Below, one piece after another: positions 1-10,112 of a stretch of DNA of 64,000 nt. Each line of letters starts with the position of its first letter. Position 1 is the first letter of the stretch. The notes beneath the pieces are model-generated. The model had not been told where the DNA came from. It made no database searches and saw only the letters and a program-made list of their open reading frames with translations. Position numbers and translations under genes: made by a program. The DNA lies in contig WHVD01000250.1 in assembly GCA_015178975.1 (NCBI GenBank), forward strand, positions 1 through 64,000, written 5' to 3'. The stretch comes from Hysterangium stoloniferum (lineage: Eukaryota > Basidiomycota > Agaricomycetes > Hysterangiales > Hysterangiaceae).

Positions 1-850
1 GTTATTGGGTCATAAAGTATCTAGGCTGGGTTTTTCAACCCATCAAGAAAAGGTTCGCGCTATATTGGAATTGGCCCCACCACTAAGGTTTTCTGATCTA
101 CAACGGTTTCTTGGAATGGTCCTTTACTTTTCAGCATATATACCATTTATTCATGGATGGTGTCCCCTTTATTCTCGCTCCTAAAAAAGGGAACACCTTG
201 GACGTGGACTGCTGAACATGTCCGAGCTTATGAGGATGTTAAAACCGCATTAGGATCAGCTCCAGTGTTGGGACATCCAGTTAGTGGGATGCCTACCGAT
301 TGTATACGGACGCCTCGGATTTTGCCTTGGGTTGTTGCCTCCAACAAGTCCAGAAGATGGCTTTAGGAGATTTAGTGGATACAAAAATCTACGCCCAAGC
401 CAAATTGGCTTTTGACCGTGCGCAGGACGTGCCTTCCTTTGTTCATCGGTACAAAACCAAACAGCCCGAGATTGAGTGGTCGGATTCGTGGGATCCACTT
501 TGAGGCAACCGAAGTTACTGTTGAACGAGTCATTGCATATTGGAGTCGCACGCTGAAAAGCGCGGAGCGTAACTATTCTGCTACTGAACGGGAAGCATTA
601 GCAGCAAAGGAGGGACTGGTCCACTTTCAACCTTTCATTGAAGGTGAACATGTCCTGCTCATTACGGACCATGCAGCTCTGCAATGGGCTAGATCTTACG
701 AGAACACTAATCGTCGACTAGCCGCCATGGGGGGCGATATACGCTGCATTTCCAGGTCTCGAGATTTTGCATCGAGCAGGGAGAGTTCACAGCAACGTGG
801 ATCCACTGTCCAGACTCCCTCGGGTACCAGCCTTCGTGAGCCCTATTAGA
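1..850 (+). pseudogene. Ty3/Gypsy reverse transcriptase C-terminus and RNase H, frameshifted
   Basis: This is the end of a Gypsy reverse transcriptase followed by its RNase H domain, spread over several frames. The first frame reads LLGHKVSRLGFS and FLGMVLYFSAYIP, typical of the RT connection region. Reading then shifts near 160 (LLKKGTPWTWTAEHV), near 300 (LYTDASDFALG, first RNase H Asp), near 500 (ATEREALAAKEG and LITDHAALQW, the later RNase H acidic residues) and near 740. The last RNase H block, HRAGRVHSNVDPLSRLP, lies at the start of the long ORF that follows. The element continues beyond the left edge, so gag, protease and the RT catalytic core cannot be judged. At least four frameshifts make this part unlikely to be functional. 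Confidence 0.85.
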
Positions 851-2593
851 GATGATTTGCAGGCTATCACCTCGACTTCTCTGGACAAGAATACTGAGGA
901 AAAACTATGGAAAGACGAACCCGCTAAGAAGGCGGTCTTCTCTACCATACTCGATTCTATGGAGCCTTTTGGAGTAACTCAAAAGGTCCGACGGTCAGAA
1001 TGGGATATTCATAACGCAATAAGGAATGACCAGGAAGACGAGTCCGACTTCGCATTGCGTCATCCTCAGCTACTAATCAGCATCGAGGAGGGATATATAA
1101 AGAAATTTCTAGAGGGTTATTCAAAGGACCCGGTTTTCAGGAATCTCTATGCTTTAGATACCCCTTCACCCAATGCAGTTGTTACTCCTTCTCACTACTT
1201 CGTGGGAGCAAACCGACTCCTGTACTTTCGCGACTCGGACTGGAAAAGTCGAGTCTGTGTACCCAGAACCATGATTAACTCGATTCTAAGGTTGGTGCAT
1301 GATAACCCTTTTGAGGGAGCACACGCCGGAGGCCAGCGGTTGTTCAACCTGATGAAAGACCGGTTCTTTTGGCCGAGAATGCTACAAGATTGCGTGTCGT
1401 ACGCGCGTACCTGCGATATCTGCCAAAAAACCAAAGTCGATCGCACTGCTCGTCAAGGAGCCTTCAGACCGGCTGACGTACCTTTTAGGCCATTCGAGGT
1501 AGTTTCTATGGACTTGATCACTGGACTACCCGATTCAGGAAAGGATTCGTATTCCGCAGTCTTCGTTGCCGTTGATAAATTGACGCGCTACGCTATTACA
1601 ATACCTACCTTTTCGAACCTTACCGCTGAAGGATTCGCACGAATATTTGTCAAACAGGTAGCAAGCCCCTTCGGACTGCCCTCACGAATAATCTGTGACC
1701 GGGATAAGAGATGGACCTGCAGGTTTTGGCGGGAAGTCTGTAAGATCTATGGTACCACCCTTGCGGTATCTTCAGCTCATCATCCTCAAATGGATGGGCA
1801 AACGGAGAATATGAACGCGACCATAGAACAGATGCTTCGAGCCTATTGTGCCTCTGCTAAAGAAAGCTGGTCCCAGTGGATTGAGGTAGTTGTTCACGCA
1901 TACAACTCGACTGTTCACAGTTCCACAAACTACGCCCCGGCCTTCTTATTAATGGGATACCTCCCAAGAGGAATGTCTCGAGTTCTAGGAGGTGACGAGC
2001 CCCTAGTTCCTAGAGAACTATCAGACAGCCCTATGGCCGACCAATGGATCCTCGAGCTAGAAAATCATCGGCAGATGGCGCGGGATTCCATTGCTCGAGC
2101 CCAAGAGATTCAAGCACGAGCGTATAACAAGAAGCAAAGACCTGTAGAAGATATCTCTGAAGGAGACTTTGTATTGGTGAACCACCACTCCCTCGAACTG
2201 GTGGAAGTCAAGGGAACGGGGAAGAAACTGATACAAAGACGGATTGGACCATTCGAGGTCCTTGAGAAATTGAACTCTCAAGTATTTAGGCTTAAGATTC
2301 CCCCGGAGTACCCTATGCATCCAGTCATTAATCGGGATCATCTGCGGAAATATCAACCCTCTCCTTCCAAGCTAGGTCCGAGACCCCAACTTGAGAACCT
2401 AAGAGAGTTGAAATCAGATCACGAAGAATATGAAGTCGAAGCTATTGTTGGACATAGGAAACAGCAAAATCGTCTGCTATTTAGGGTGCGCTGGAAAGGT
2501 TATGGACCCGAGGAGGATTCGTGGTTAAGCAGCACTGACCTTAGAAACGCTCCAGCACTTTTGAGGGCATACAAGGCGCTGTTCAACATTTAA
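767..2593 (+). CDS. Ty3/Gypsy integrase with C-terminal chromodomain (pol 3' part)
   Basis: This open frame of 608 codons has no in-frame stop. It starts with the tail of RNase H (DPLSRLP). An integrase zinc finger follows around residues 180-220 (H...H...CDICQKTK). The catalytic core comes next: first Asp in MDLITGLPDSG, second Asp in ICDRDKRW, and Glu within DGQTENMNATIEQM, so the D,D,E triad is present. A linker with QARAYNKKQR and the strand-rich integrase C-terminus follow. A chromodomain (YEVEAIVGHRKQQ, VRWKGYGPEEDSW) ends the protein and in chromoviruses targets integration to modified chromatin. The second-Asp motif reads DRDKRW where DRDxRF is usual. The 5' limit is arbitrary because pol really begins upstream in the broken region. 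Confidence 0.9.
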   Translation: MHRAGRVHSNVDPLSRLPRVPAFVSPIRDDLQAITSTSLDKNTEEKLWKDEPAKKAVFSTILDSMEPFGVTQKVRRSEWDIHNAIRNDQEDESDFALRHPQLLISIEEGYIKKFLEGYSKDPVFRNLYALDTPSPNAVVTPSHYFVGANRLLYFRDSDWKSRVCVPRTMINSILRLVHDNPFEGAHAGGQRLFNLMKDRFFWPRMLQDCVSYARTCDICQKTKVDRTARQGAFRPADVPFRPFEVVSMDLITGLPDSGKDSYSAVFVAVDKLTRYAITIPTFSNLTAEGFARIFVKQVASPFGLPSRIICDRDKRWTCRFWREVCKIYGTTLAVSSAHHPQMDGQTENMNATIEQMLRAYCASAKESWSQWIEVVVHAYNSTVHSSTNYAPAFLLMGYLPRGMSRVLGGDEPLVPRELSDSPMADQWILELENHRQMARDSIARAQEIQARAYNKKQRPVEDISEGDFVLVNHHSLELVEVKGTGKKLIQRRIGPFEVLEKLNSQVFRLKIPPEYPMHPVINRDHLRKYQPSPSKLGPRPQLENLRELKSDHEEYEVEAIVGHRKQQNRLLFRVRWKGYGPEEDSWLSSTDLRNAPALLRAYKALFNI

Positions 2594-2925
2594 CGGGATA
2601 TATGCGCTCAAGGAATCATCTATTCCCTCTCTTTTGTAACTTCCTTTCAGAAATATCTCAGTTATTCGGTGAGCCATCTCGTTGGCTTTTATTCTTTTTC
2701 ATTTTCCTATCCCTTCTGTCGATTGGGACAATCATTAATTGGCAGCGGATACATTTCCCCAAAACCCGGCCACAATTAATGGATTCTATTTAACGACCAA
2801 CCGAGCGGAGTTTCAATTCAATATATATATAAAAAAAAGTACACGTAAATTCGCATAAATTTTCTTTATCTTTCACACCACGTCCTTCCCTCTATCTTCA
2901 ACTTCACCACTTTTATCGCGTTATA
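2594..2925 (+). promoter_or_regulatory. Gap between pol and the post-pol ORF with promoter-like sequence
   Basis: The 332 bp after the pol stop hold an AT-rich stretch with a run of TATATATATAAAAA near 2822, then a pyrimidine-rich tract (2870-2920) directly before an ATG at 2926. This resembles a fungal core promoter and 5' leader, so the downstream ORF may be transcribed separately from the retroelement genomic RNA. A 63-codon ORF at 2602-2793 is probably chance. The promoter role is inferred from composition only. Confidence 0.35.
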
Positions 2926-3679
2926 ATGCTCCCTTTCCAACAAAACAAGCAAGTCCTCCCTAAGTTCAAAAAGGTCCAGCGAGCCCCGACAGCCAGTACA
3001 TCCACGACCGGCAGGGGATTCATCACCCGCGTGCCTCATACAGACAATGTCGAGAGCAATTGGGATACCCAGGAATCAACCCCCCTTTCGACTTTCTCCT
3101 TTGGTGATGAGCCGGGGAAAAGTACCGGTACGGATTGGAGCAAGCTGTTAGGCCCCTCCGTCAGGCCATCATCTGAGGAAGTCGCTGCTAGCATGCGGAA
3201 GCAGGAAATGTTCATGGAAGAACACAACGCAAGGAGACTCGCCCGCAAAAGAGAAAGGCGTGCTGAGTATAGAAGTCAACAGGAGGCGAGGGGAGCAAGA
3301 GAAGGAGTCCCTTCCAAGCGGCAGCGGCGTGAGTACAGAGCGCAGTGCGGAAACAGAGCTTCAGTGCCGATCCTTCCCCCAGCAGGAGAGAAATGGGCCG
3401 ACTTCGCGGAGACCGATGATAGCGAGGGTGGGACACCTCGTATTAGGACGACGGGAACCAAGAGCTGGAAGGAGAAGGAGGGTACCATCTTTTACGACTG
3501 GGAGCTACTTCGACGCATTAAGTTGCAACGCATAGTTCTCACCCGAGGGGACGGTCAAACGCTGCCCCAACAAGAAAAGGGATACTGTAGGGGACCAATT
3601 GAGTTTTCCTCGGATGAGGATGAGGAGGAGGACGAGAACAGGAATGGCGTGTATAGTATCCGATCTTTGGGAGAGGATT
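2926..3679 (+). pseudogene. Post-pol ORF of the outer Gypsy element, 5' half
   Basis: The first 251 codons of an uncharacterised protein start at ATG 2926. The N-terminus is Ser/Thr-rich. A strongly basic Arg-rich stretch (RRLARKRERRAEYRSQQ, residues about 103-120) follows, and then an acidic patch (SSDEDEEEDEN). There is no signal peptide or membrane segment, so it does not look like an envelope protein. The frame is cut at 3679 by a younger retrotransposon and resumes exactly in frame after the second target duplication at 10117. The remaining codons up to 3873 are LTR sequence and do not belong to the gene. Its place between pol and the 3' polypurine tract makes it part of the outer element. 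No family was recognised. Confidence 0.65.
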
Positions 3680-4694
3680 TGTTACGACCGTGTCGTAACC
3701 CATGTCGCAACCCGATGGTCTTTGAATACTACAGTCTATCAATGTTCGAAGTTATTGATCAAGTCATCATTTCGGCAACCTTCGGAATACCGACACTGAC
3801 GTATACCTTCACGGCGATCAAACCTCGTTTACGCCCCTGTCAAAATATACTCTACCATCTGGTTATGCTTTGATACGTCCCCTTCCATTATGATGATCCG
3901 TTTTACTCTATGTTTCACATATGCCCATATATACCTGTAGCCCGTGGACTATTCCCTTTTCTCATAATTCCGCTCTCGGCTAAATCTCGGCTTCCGAACT
4001 TATCGTAACTTTCCGGTTCCTAGTCAAGCTTATTTGTCAATGCCGTTTTCCGCTCTTCCCTTAGTTAGTAGTTTCTAGACGCCGATAACTCGTATATAAG
4101 ACCCATTGTAATGTAACTACTGGACAATCAGAATATCGACTTAGAATATCGACTTAGATCGACTTACATATATATCCCTCTAATTTCCGACTCCATTATC
4201 TATTCACGACCACCACATTCCGACTCCATCCGATTTACGATTCAACCTACATTTACGACTTCGACACTCTCAGTCTCCGACTTTGACACTCTCAGTCTCC
4301 GACTCCGACACTCTCAGTCTCCGACTCCGACACTCTCAGTCTCCGACTCCGACACTCTCAGTCTCCGACTCTCAGTCCCCGACTGTCTCAGTCTCCGACT
4401 GTCTCAGTCTCCGACTCTCAGTCTCTGACTCTCTCGGTCTCCGACTCTCTCAGTCTCTGACTCTCTCAGCCTCCGACTCTTGGTCTCCGACCCCTCAACC
4501 CAACCCTCAACTTATCCTTCGGTTTCCGATCGGTAGTTTACCGAGAGGTTTACTTGACAGGACTAGTTTTCGCCCGCCCGAAATTTAAGGACACCTGACG
4601 GTAACTTGCGAGGGCGCAGCACATAAGCTGAAGCCAAGTCCTTCCGTTCGGTCCCCGTCGGTCTGCCGACATCCGTCAGTTTCTGTTCTTAACA
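3680..4694 (+). repeat. 5' LTR of the young Gypsy element
   Basis: A 1015-bp direct repeat, matching 9194-10112 almost base for base. A TATA-like CGTATATAAGACC sits near 4090 and is the likely promoter. It is 96 bp longer than its partner because of extra units in the CTCAGTCTCCGACTC tract. Confidence 0.95.
4261..4495 (+). repeat. CTCAGTCTCCGACTC-type tandem repeat inside the LTR
   Basis: Imperfect tandem units built from ACTCTCAGTCTCCGACTCCG run for about 235 bp. The same tract in the 3' LTR (about 9776-9910) has fewer units. The translated ORF here (SVSDSDTLSLRLRHS...) is a by-product of the repeat. Confidence 0.9.
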
Positions 4695-5640
4695 GTATAT
4701 TCTGATTTCTACTCGCAAACCCGTTCTTATGTCTATTCATTTGTTCATCACTCCACATCGGCATCGCATTACTTATCTTTTACAGAACCCTTTTGTGTTT
4801 TCAGACATCATTCTGATTTCCAGATGCAAAGATAAGTTAATGGCCAAAGCTGATCCTGTTTTACTCAGATTCCACTCATTTTGCCCTGCTCCGATCCTTG
4901 TTTTGTCCTGCCCTTGGTTTGCTCGGCTCCCGATTATTTCCGGATATTCCGAATGGACTAATTTACCACTAGTCACCATACTCTCGGAATCCATCGGCTC
5001 CCGGAAATTCGCTATATCTGCCATTTACCTTGATGGTATATTATGGATTCAAGTTCGCAATGTGTTGACCACCTAGTGCTTGGTTTTCTTTACAGATATA
5101 CCTTCCTAAACCATTGCTCATAACTCCAAATCGACATCGCCTTGCTTACCCTTGTTCTTTGCCTCGCCTTCGGACCTTTTTCGGGTCCCGACCCCTTTTC
5201 CGAACTTTTGTTTGGACCCTTTTCCGACCTACCCTTTGGTCCATGCTGTCCCATGCATGTTCCTTGTCTTGTCACTACCCTCCGACCCATTTCTCCGACT
5301 ATTCTCCGACTATTCGGATTCCTCTCAACCTCTGCATTGATTCCTACAATGACTCTCCAGACTTTCCAGTTTTTTCGGCAGGTCGGACTCCGAGTCAGGA
5401 AGATTTTATGCAGTACCCATCTCTCATCGGCTTTTGCAACCTGGATACATTCCAAACTGTAATACGCTTTCCGGTTCCCTTCTGGGACATTTTCTGGCTC
5501 TTTTCAGTTTCTCTGAGGAGCATTTATTTGTTTCCCTTGTGGAACAAATCTGGACGTCACCCCTTTGACTAGCAGTATGAGTTGCTTGATTATTTCTAGG
5601 ATACCACTGTCTCACCCACTATAATCCGTTGATTTCCGGG
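4695..5640. other. Non-coding internal region downstream of the 5' LTR
   Basis: There is no credible ORF. The sequence is pyrimidine-rich, with many TTTCCGGA and CTTTTCCGA fragments. A primer binding site should lie just after 4694, but I did not recognise one matching a known tRNA 3' end. Gag and protease would be expected here and are absent. Confidence 0.6.
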
Positions 5641-6835
5641 TATTGAGCAGTAAATTTTCCGAAACTTCCGATGCCTCTCATTTGTCTGTATTGGTCTGCT
5701 CTGAATATTTTCAGACATCTCTGGCCTTCGGGCAACCCTTTGCCTTTCTGGGCATTTCTGGCCTTTTGGTACCTCTGGTTCCTTTTGGCATGTTCTACTC
5801 TTTCAGTCAACTTTGGATTCTTCGGATTCCTTGGATTTCCAGACTTTCCGGAATCTTTGGACCCTTTGGATTTCAATTACCTGTTGAGTATATGCTCGTG
5901 AAGATCAGTTTAATCTGGCTTTTCAGGCATCTCTGGCCTTCGGGCACCCATGGCCCTTCTGGGCCTAGCCTTTTCGGCATCTCTGGTCTTTTGGCTTACC
6001 ACTCTCTCACTTAAACTCGGATTCCATGGTTATTTCCGAACTTTCCGGAACCCTCAGAACTTTTGGATTCTTCGGACTTCCAGACTTTCCGGAATTTCCA
6101 GACCCTTTGGATCCTACTTATTTGTTGAGTGATTGTTTGCTGAGATCAGTTAATCCAGCCTTTCAGGCACTTTTGGCCTTCGGGCAACCCTCAGCCCTTT
6201 TCTCGGGCACCCCTGGCCTCTTTTGGCACTCTTGGCCTTCGGGCAACCCTCGGCCCTTTTGGGCACCTCAAGCCTTTTGGCATATTCGGCCCTTTAGGCA
6301 TTTTATGGCTGTTTTCGGCATGTTCAACACTTTCACTTAACTTCGGATTCCTCAGATTTCCGGACTTTCCGGAATCCTCGGATCTTTCCGTTCCCAATTA
6401 TCTGTTGAGTGTTTGCTTGCCAAAAATCAGTTTAATCCAGCCCTTTCAGGCAAACTTTGGCCTTCGGGCAATCCTAGCCTTTTGGTTCCCTGGCCTTCTT
6501 TCGGCCTTTTCAGCCCTTTTGTCTGACTTCAAATTCTGTGAATTTTCAGACCTTTCTGGAATCCTCGGACTTTCCAAAACCTTTGGATTTTTGGATTTTC
6601 TTGGACTTTCCGAAATCCTCAAATTTTCGGGAACCCTCGGATTTTCCAGAAACCTCGGACTCTCCGAAATTTAACTCTTTGTTGAGTTTTCCTTCTTGCC
6701 ATGATTGTTTTTATCTCGGCTTTTTAGCATATATGGCTTTTTGCGCCATTCCAACCATTTTAGCATACTTGGTCTTTTGGCACCAATGTTTCAGCTCAAT
6801 TTCAGATTTCCGGATTTTCTGATCTCTCCGAATTT
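5640..6835 (+). repeat. Long-unit (about 240-280 bp) tandem satellite inside the retrotransposon
   Basis: About four imperfect units. Each contains a block with TTTCAGGCA, CTGGCCTTCGGGCA and CCTTTTGG, then a block with GACTTTCCGGAATC, then TGTTGAGT. The TGTTGAGT anchors fall near 5882, 6122, 6402 and 6681, giving periods of about 240, 280 and 280 bp. It replaces the expected RT coding region. Pro/Phe/Ser-rich or Lys/Gly-rich ORFs on either strand are by-products. Confidence 0.8.
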
Positions 6836-8550
6836 TTGGAAACTTCGGATTCCGAAAATGCCGTCACCCGGCCCTTCTCCGAATACCTTTCTGCCTTCAA
6901 TATGGTCATCCACTTCCGTCCTGGCCGCCTTGGTGGAAAACCCGACGCTATGACTAGACGATGGGACGTCTATCCTAAAGAGGGGAGTAGCGACTATGCC
7001 ACAGTTAATCTGCATAATTCCAAGCCTATGTTTTCATCCGAACAACTGTCCGAGTTAATCCGAGCTACTTACCTTATACATCCAGTCATGTGCAGTGTTA
7101 TCCTTATGGACACCGAAAAATTACATCAAGACATACTATCGGCAATTCCATTAGACCCAGTCACCAAAGCACACCTCAATAACCCGTCCGACCCCGATCA
7201 TTCTCGATGGTCACTCGACCCGCAAGGTTTCATTAAACTTGACAATTGCATATATGTTCCGGACTCCGACACTCTCCGACTTCGAGTTTTACAGCATAAA
7301 CATGACCACCAGATCTCGGGACATTTTCAGTATCAATTTACCATTGGACTTATCCAAAGAGAAAATACATGGCCCGGTCTCCGAGATTTTGTCAAGCATT
7401 ATTGTAAATCATGCACCAACTGTGCACGTTCCAAATCAAGACGTCACACACCACATGGCCTACTCAACAACTCCCAATACCGGAAAAACCCTGGAATTCA
7501 ATATCAATGGATTTCATCGAACACCTACCGGCATCCAACGGCCATACCGCAATTCTTCGTTGTTGTGGATCGGCTTACCAAGCAAAGTATTTTCATTCCA
7601 ACTTATGATACAGTAACATCCATACAGTTCGCCGAATTGTTCAACACTCATGTATTCTCCAAGCATGGCATTTCCGTTGCATGTCACTTCCGATCGCAGA
7701 TCCGAGTTCATCTCTCACTTTTTTAGGTCACTCGGAAAAGCACTTGACATGAAACTCCATTTCACTTCCGGCTACCACCCGGAAAGCAACGGCCAAACCA
7801 AATGCACTAATCAAACATTGGAACAGTACATCAGAGTCTATTACAACTATCAACAAGACAATTGGAAATCACTTCTACCGCTTGCCGAATTCGCATATAA
7901 CAACACCCCAAATGCTACTACCGGCATTTCGCCTTTCTTCGCAAATAAAGGCTACAACCCAAATATCGCTATCCATCTGGAACGCGATCTCACTTCAACC
8001 CGTGCTCAGGACTTTGTCACAAACCTCAACGAGCTACACCAAGAACTTCGAAAGAACATCACATCGGCCCATGAACATTACCAACACTCCACAGATAAAA
8101 ATCGGCTGCCGCCCCCTGAACTCAAGATCGGTGACCGAGTATTTGTCAAAACCGAGTTCTTCCAAAAGCCGAGTTCTTCCGAATGACTAGGCCATCCAAA
8201 AAGCTCGCCAACAAGTACTTAGGACCTTTTGAAATTATAGCACAAGCAGGCACGCTCTCTTGGACGCTTCAGCTCCCCGAGAATATGCGTGCAGTACACC
8301 TAGTACAACCTTCGCCTCCACCCATGGTTATTGATGGGGAACCCGAATTCGAGATATCGGAAATCCTAGATTCAAAGATGGATAATCACTGACGTACCTG
8401 CAAACTACTCTATTTGGTCAAGTGGACAGGTTACGAAGGTACCGATGAATAAGTATCCTGGATTCTTGCCACAGAACTCGGAAACACATCGGACATTATC
8501 AAAGACTTCCATCAAGCATATCCGAACATATCCGGACCCCTATCATCTAC
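6836..8550 (+). pseudogene. Broken RNase H tail, integrase and chromodomain of the young Gypsy element
   Basis: The reading begins at the very end of RNase H (VIHFRPGRLGGKPDAMTRR) and runs through an integrase zinc finger (HDHQISGHF, CTNCARSKSR). The core Asp lies near 7510 (MDFIEHLPAS, in a shifted frame), the second Asp in SDRRSEF and the Glu in QTLEQYIRV. AEFAYNNTPNATTG and ELKIGDRVFVKTEFF follow in the 7650-8186 frame. A C-terminal frame at 8183-8392 (PSKKLANKYLGPFEI, EPEFEISEILDSK) leads to a chromodomain remnant near 8410 (VKWTGYEGTDE). Frame changes near 7480-7560, 7690, 8180 and 8390 disable it. It belongs to the Tf2-like Gypsy lineage common in agaricomycetes. Confidence 0.85.
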
Positions 8551-9180
8551 AGCATCCCGACATTTTCCGACACCCATATTTGTGTATCCTGTTCTCTTTT
8601 CCTTCACTTCCTCCTCAGCCCTCTCAGTGGCTGCCAGCAACTCGGCATTCCCTGTTTGCCCCCAGTTAACACTCCGGCCCCTCATAGGCAATTTCCAGTC
8701 CATTCGGACACCTTCCAGCCTTTCCGGCACCTTTCTGTCCTACTGGTTAGCATTTATTCTCGCACTGCCTTGCACCCTCTGCATTTTGGCATCTTCGGAC
8801 TTTCGTCACCCCTGTCCCCCTTGCCCTGTTTTGTCTGCTCCCACATTTTCAGTGTGCTCGGATCCCTCGGAACTTCCGGACTCTGTCCTGGACCTTTTCG
8901 GACTTTCAGACCTTATTGGATTTTCGGAATTTTTAGGTTTCCGGACCTTTTCGAGGTTTGAACTTACATTCAAGTATCCAAATATGACCATGGCCTCATC
9001 CTGACTTTTATCTTGATCTTGACTTTCCGAATCCTCTCCGAATCCTTTCTGAATCCTTTCCGAACTTTTCCGAACCTTTTCCGAACCCTTTCCAGCACCT
9101 TGCCAAATCCCATCCCCTTCCGACCTTCCTGCCTTCACCTTATTCTTCAGCACTTTTCGGCCTCCTTGGGATTTCGGCCA
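8551..9180. other. Non-coding 3' internal region of the young Gypsy element
   Basis: Pyrimidine-rich sequence with many TTTCCGAACC and TTCGGACT fragments, similar in style to the satellite upstream but without a clear period. No coding potential is evident. Confidence 0.6.
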
Positions 9181-9193
9181 AATGGGGGGATAC
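9181..9193 (+). promoter_or_regulatory. Polypurine tract of the young Gypsy element
   Basis: AATGGGGGGATAC lies immediately before the 3' LTR TGTTACG. This is the expected position and composition for the primer of plus-strand DNA synthesis. Confidence 0.8.
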
Positions 9194-10112
9194 TGTTACG
9201 ACCGTGTCGTAACCCATGTCGCAACCCGATGGTCTCTGAATACTACAGTCTATCAATGTTCGAAGTTATTGATCAAGTCATCATTTCGGCAACCTTCGGA
9301 ATACCGACACTGACGTATACCTTCACGGCGATCAAACCTCGTTTACGCCCCTGTCAAAATATACTCTACCATCTGGTTATGCTTTGATACGTCCCCTTCC
9401 ATTATGATGATCCGTTTTACTCTATGTTTCACATATGCCCATATATACCTGTAGCCCGTGGACTATTCCCTTTTCTCGTAATTCCGCTCTCGGCTAAATC
9501 TCGGCTTCCGAACTTATCGTAACTTTCCGGTTCCTAGTCAAGCTTATTTGTCAATGCCGTTTTCCGCTCTTCCCTTAGTTAGTAGTTTCTAGACGCCGAT
9601 AACTCGTATATAAGACCCATTGTAATGTAACTACTGGACAATCAGAATATCGACTTAGAATATCGACTTAGATCGACTTACATATATATCCCTCTAATTT
9701 CCGACTCCATTATCTATTCACGACCACCACATTCCGACTCCATCCGATTTACGATTCAACCTACATTTACGACTTCGACACTCTCAGTCTCCGACTCCGA
9801 CACTCTCAGTCTCCGACTGTCTCAGTCTCCGACTCTCAGTCTCTGACTCTCTCGGTCTCCGACTCTCTCAGTCTCTGACTCTCTCAGCCTCCGACTCTTG
9901 GTCTCCGACCCCTCAACCCAACCCTCAACTTATCCTTCGGTTTCCGATCGGTAGTTTACCGAGAGGTTTACTTGACAGGACTAGTTTTCGCCCGCCCGAA
10001 ATTTAAGGACACCTGACGGTAACTTGCGAGGGCGCAGCACATAAGCTGAAGCCAAGTCCTTCCGTTCGGTCCCCGTCGGTCTGCCGACATCCGTCAGTTT
10101 CTGTTCTTAACA
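9194..10112 (+). repeat. 3' LTR of the young Gypsy element
   Basis: A 919-bp copy of 3680-4694, starting TGTTACGACC and ending TTCTTAACA, then the GGATT target duplication. Only scattered single-base differences from the 5' LTR were seen outside the CTCAGTCTC tract. Confidence 0.95.

Larger units (their letters stand above)
3680..10112 (+). mobile_element. Young non-autonomous Ty3/Gypsy retrotransposon with two LTRs
   Basis: A complete 6.4-kb insertion: 5' LTR 3680-4694, internal region 4695-9193, 3' LTR 9194-10112. LTRs begin TGTTACGACC and end TTCTTAACA. It is flanked by the 5-bp target duplication GGATT (3675-3679 and 10113-10117). The two LTRs differ at only a few bases outside one repeat tract, so the insertion is recent. 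The internal region has no gag, protease or RT; only an RNase H tail, a broken integrase and a chromodomain remnant persist. It was presumably mobilised by proteins from another copy. Confidence 0.95.

Noticed and set aside
3680..3873. C-terminal 64 codons of the 315-codon ORF starting at 2926
   Set aside because: They are LTR sequence; the same residues recur at 9194-9387, so they are not part of the gene.
4283..4588. Ser/Leu-rich ORF in the LTR
   Set aside because: It is a translation of a short tandem repeat in the LTR U3/R region.
5643..6822. Phe/Pro-rich ORFs that look like membrane proteins
   Set aside because: They are frames of the long-unit satellite; they overlap on both strands and have no start or stop conservation between units.
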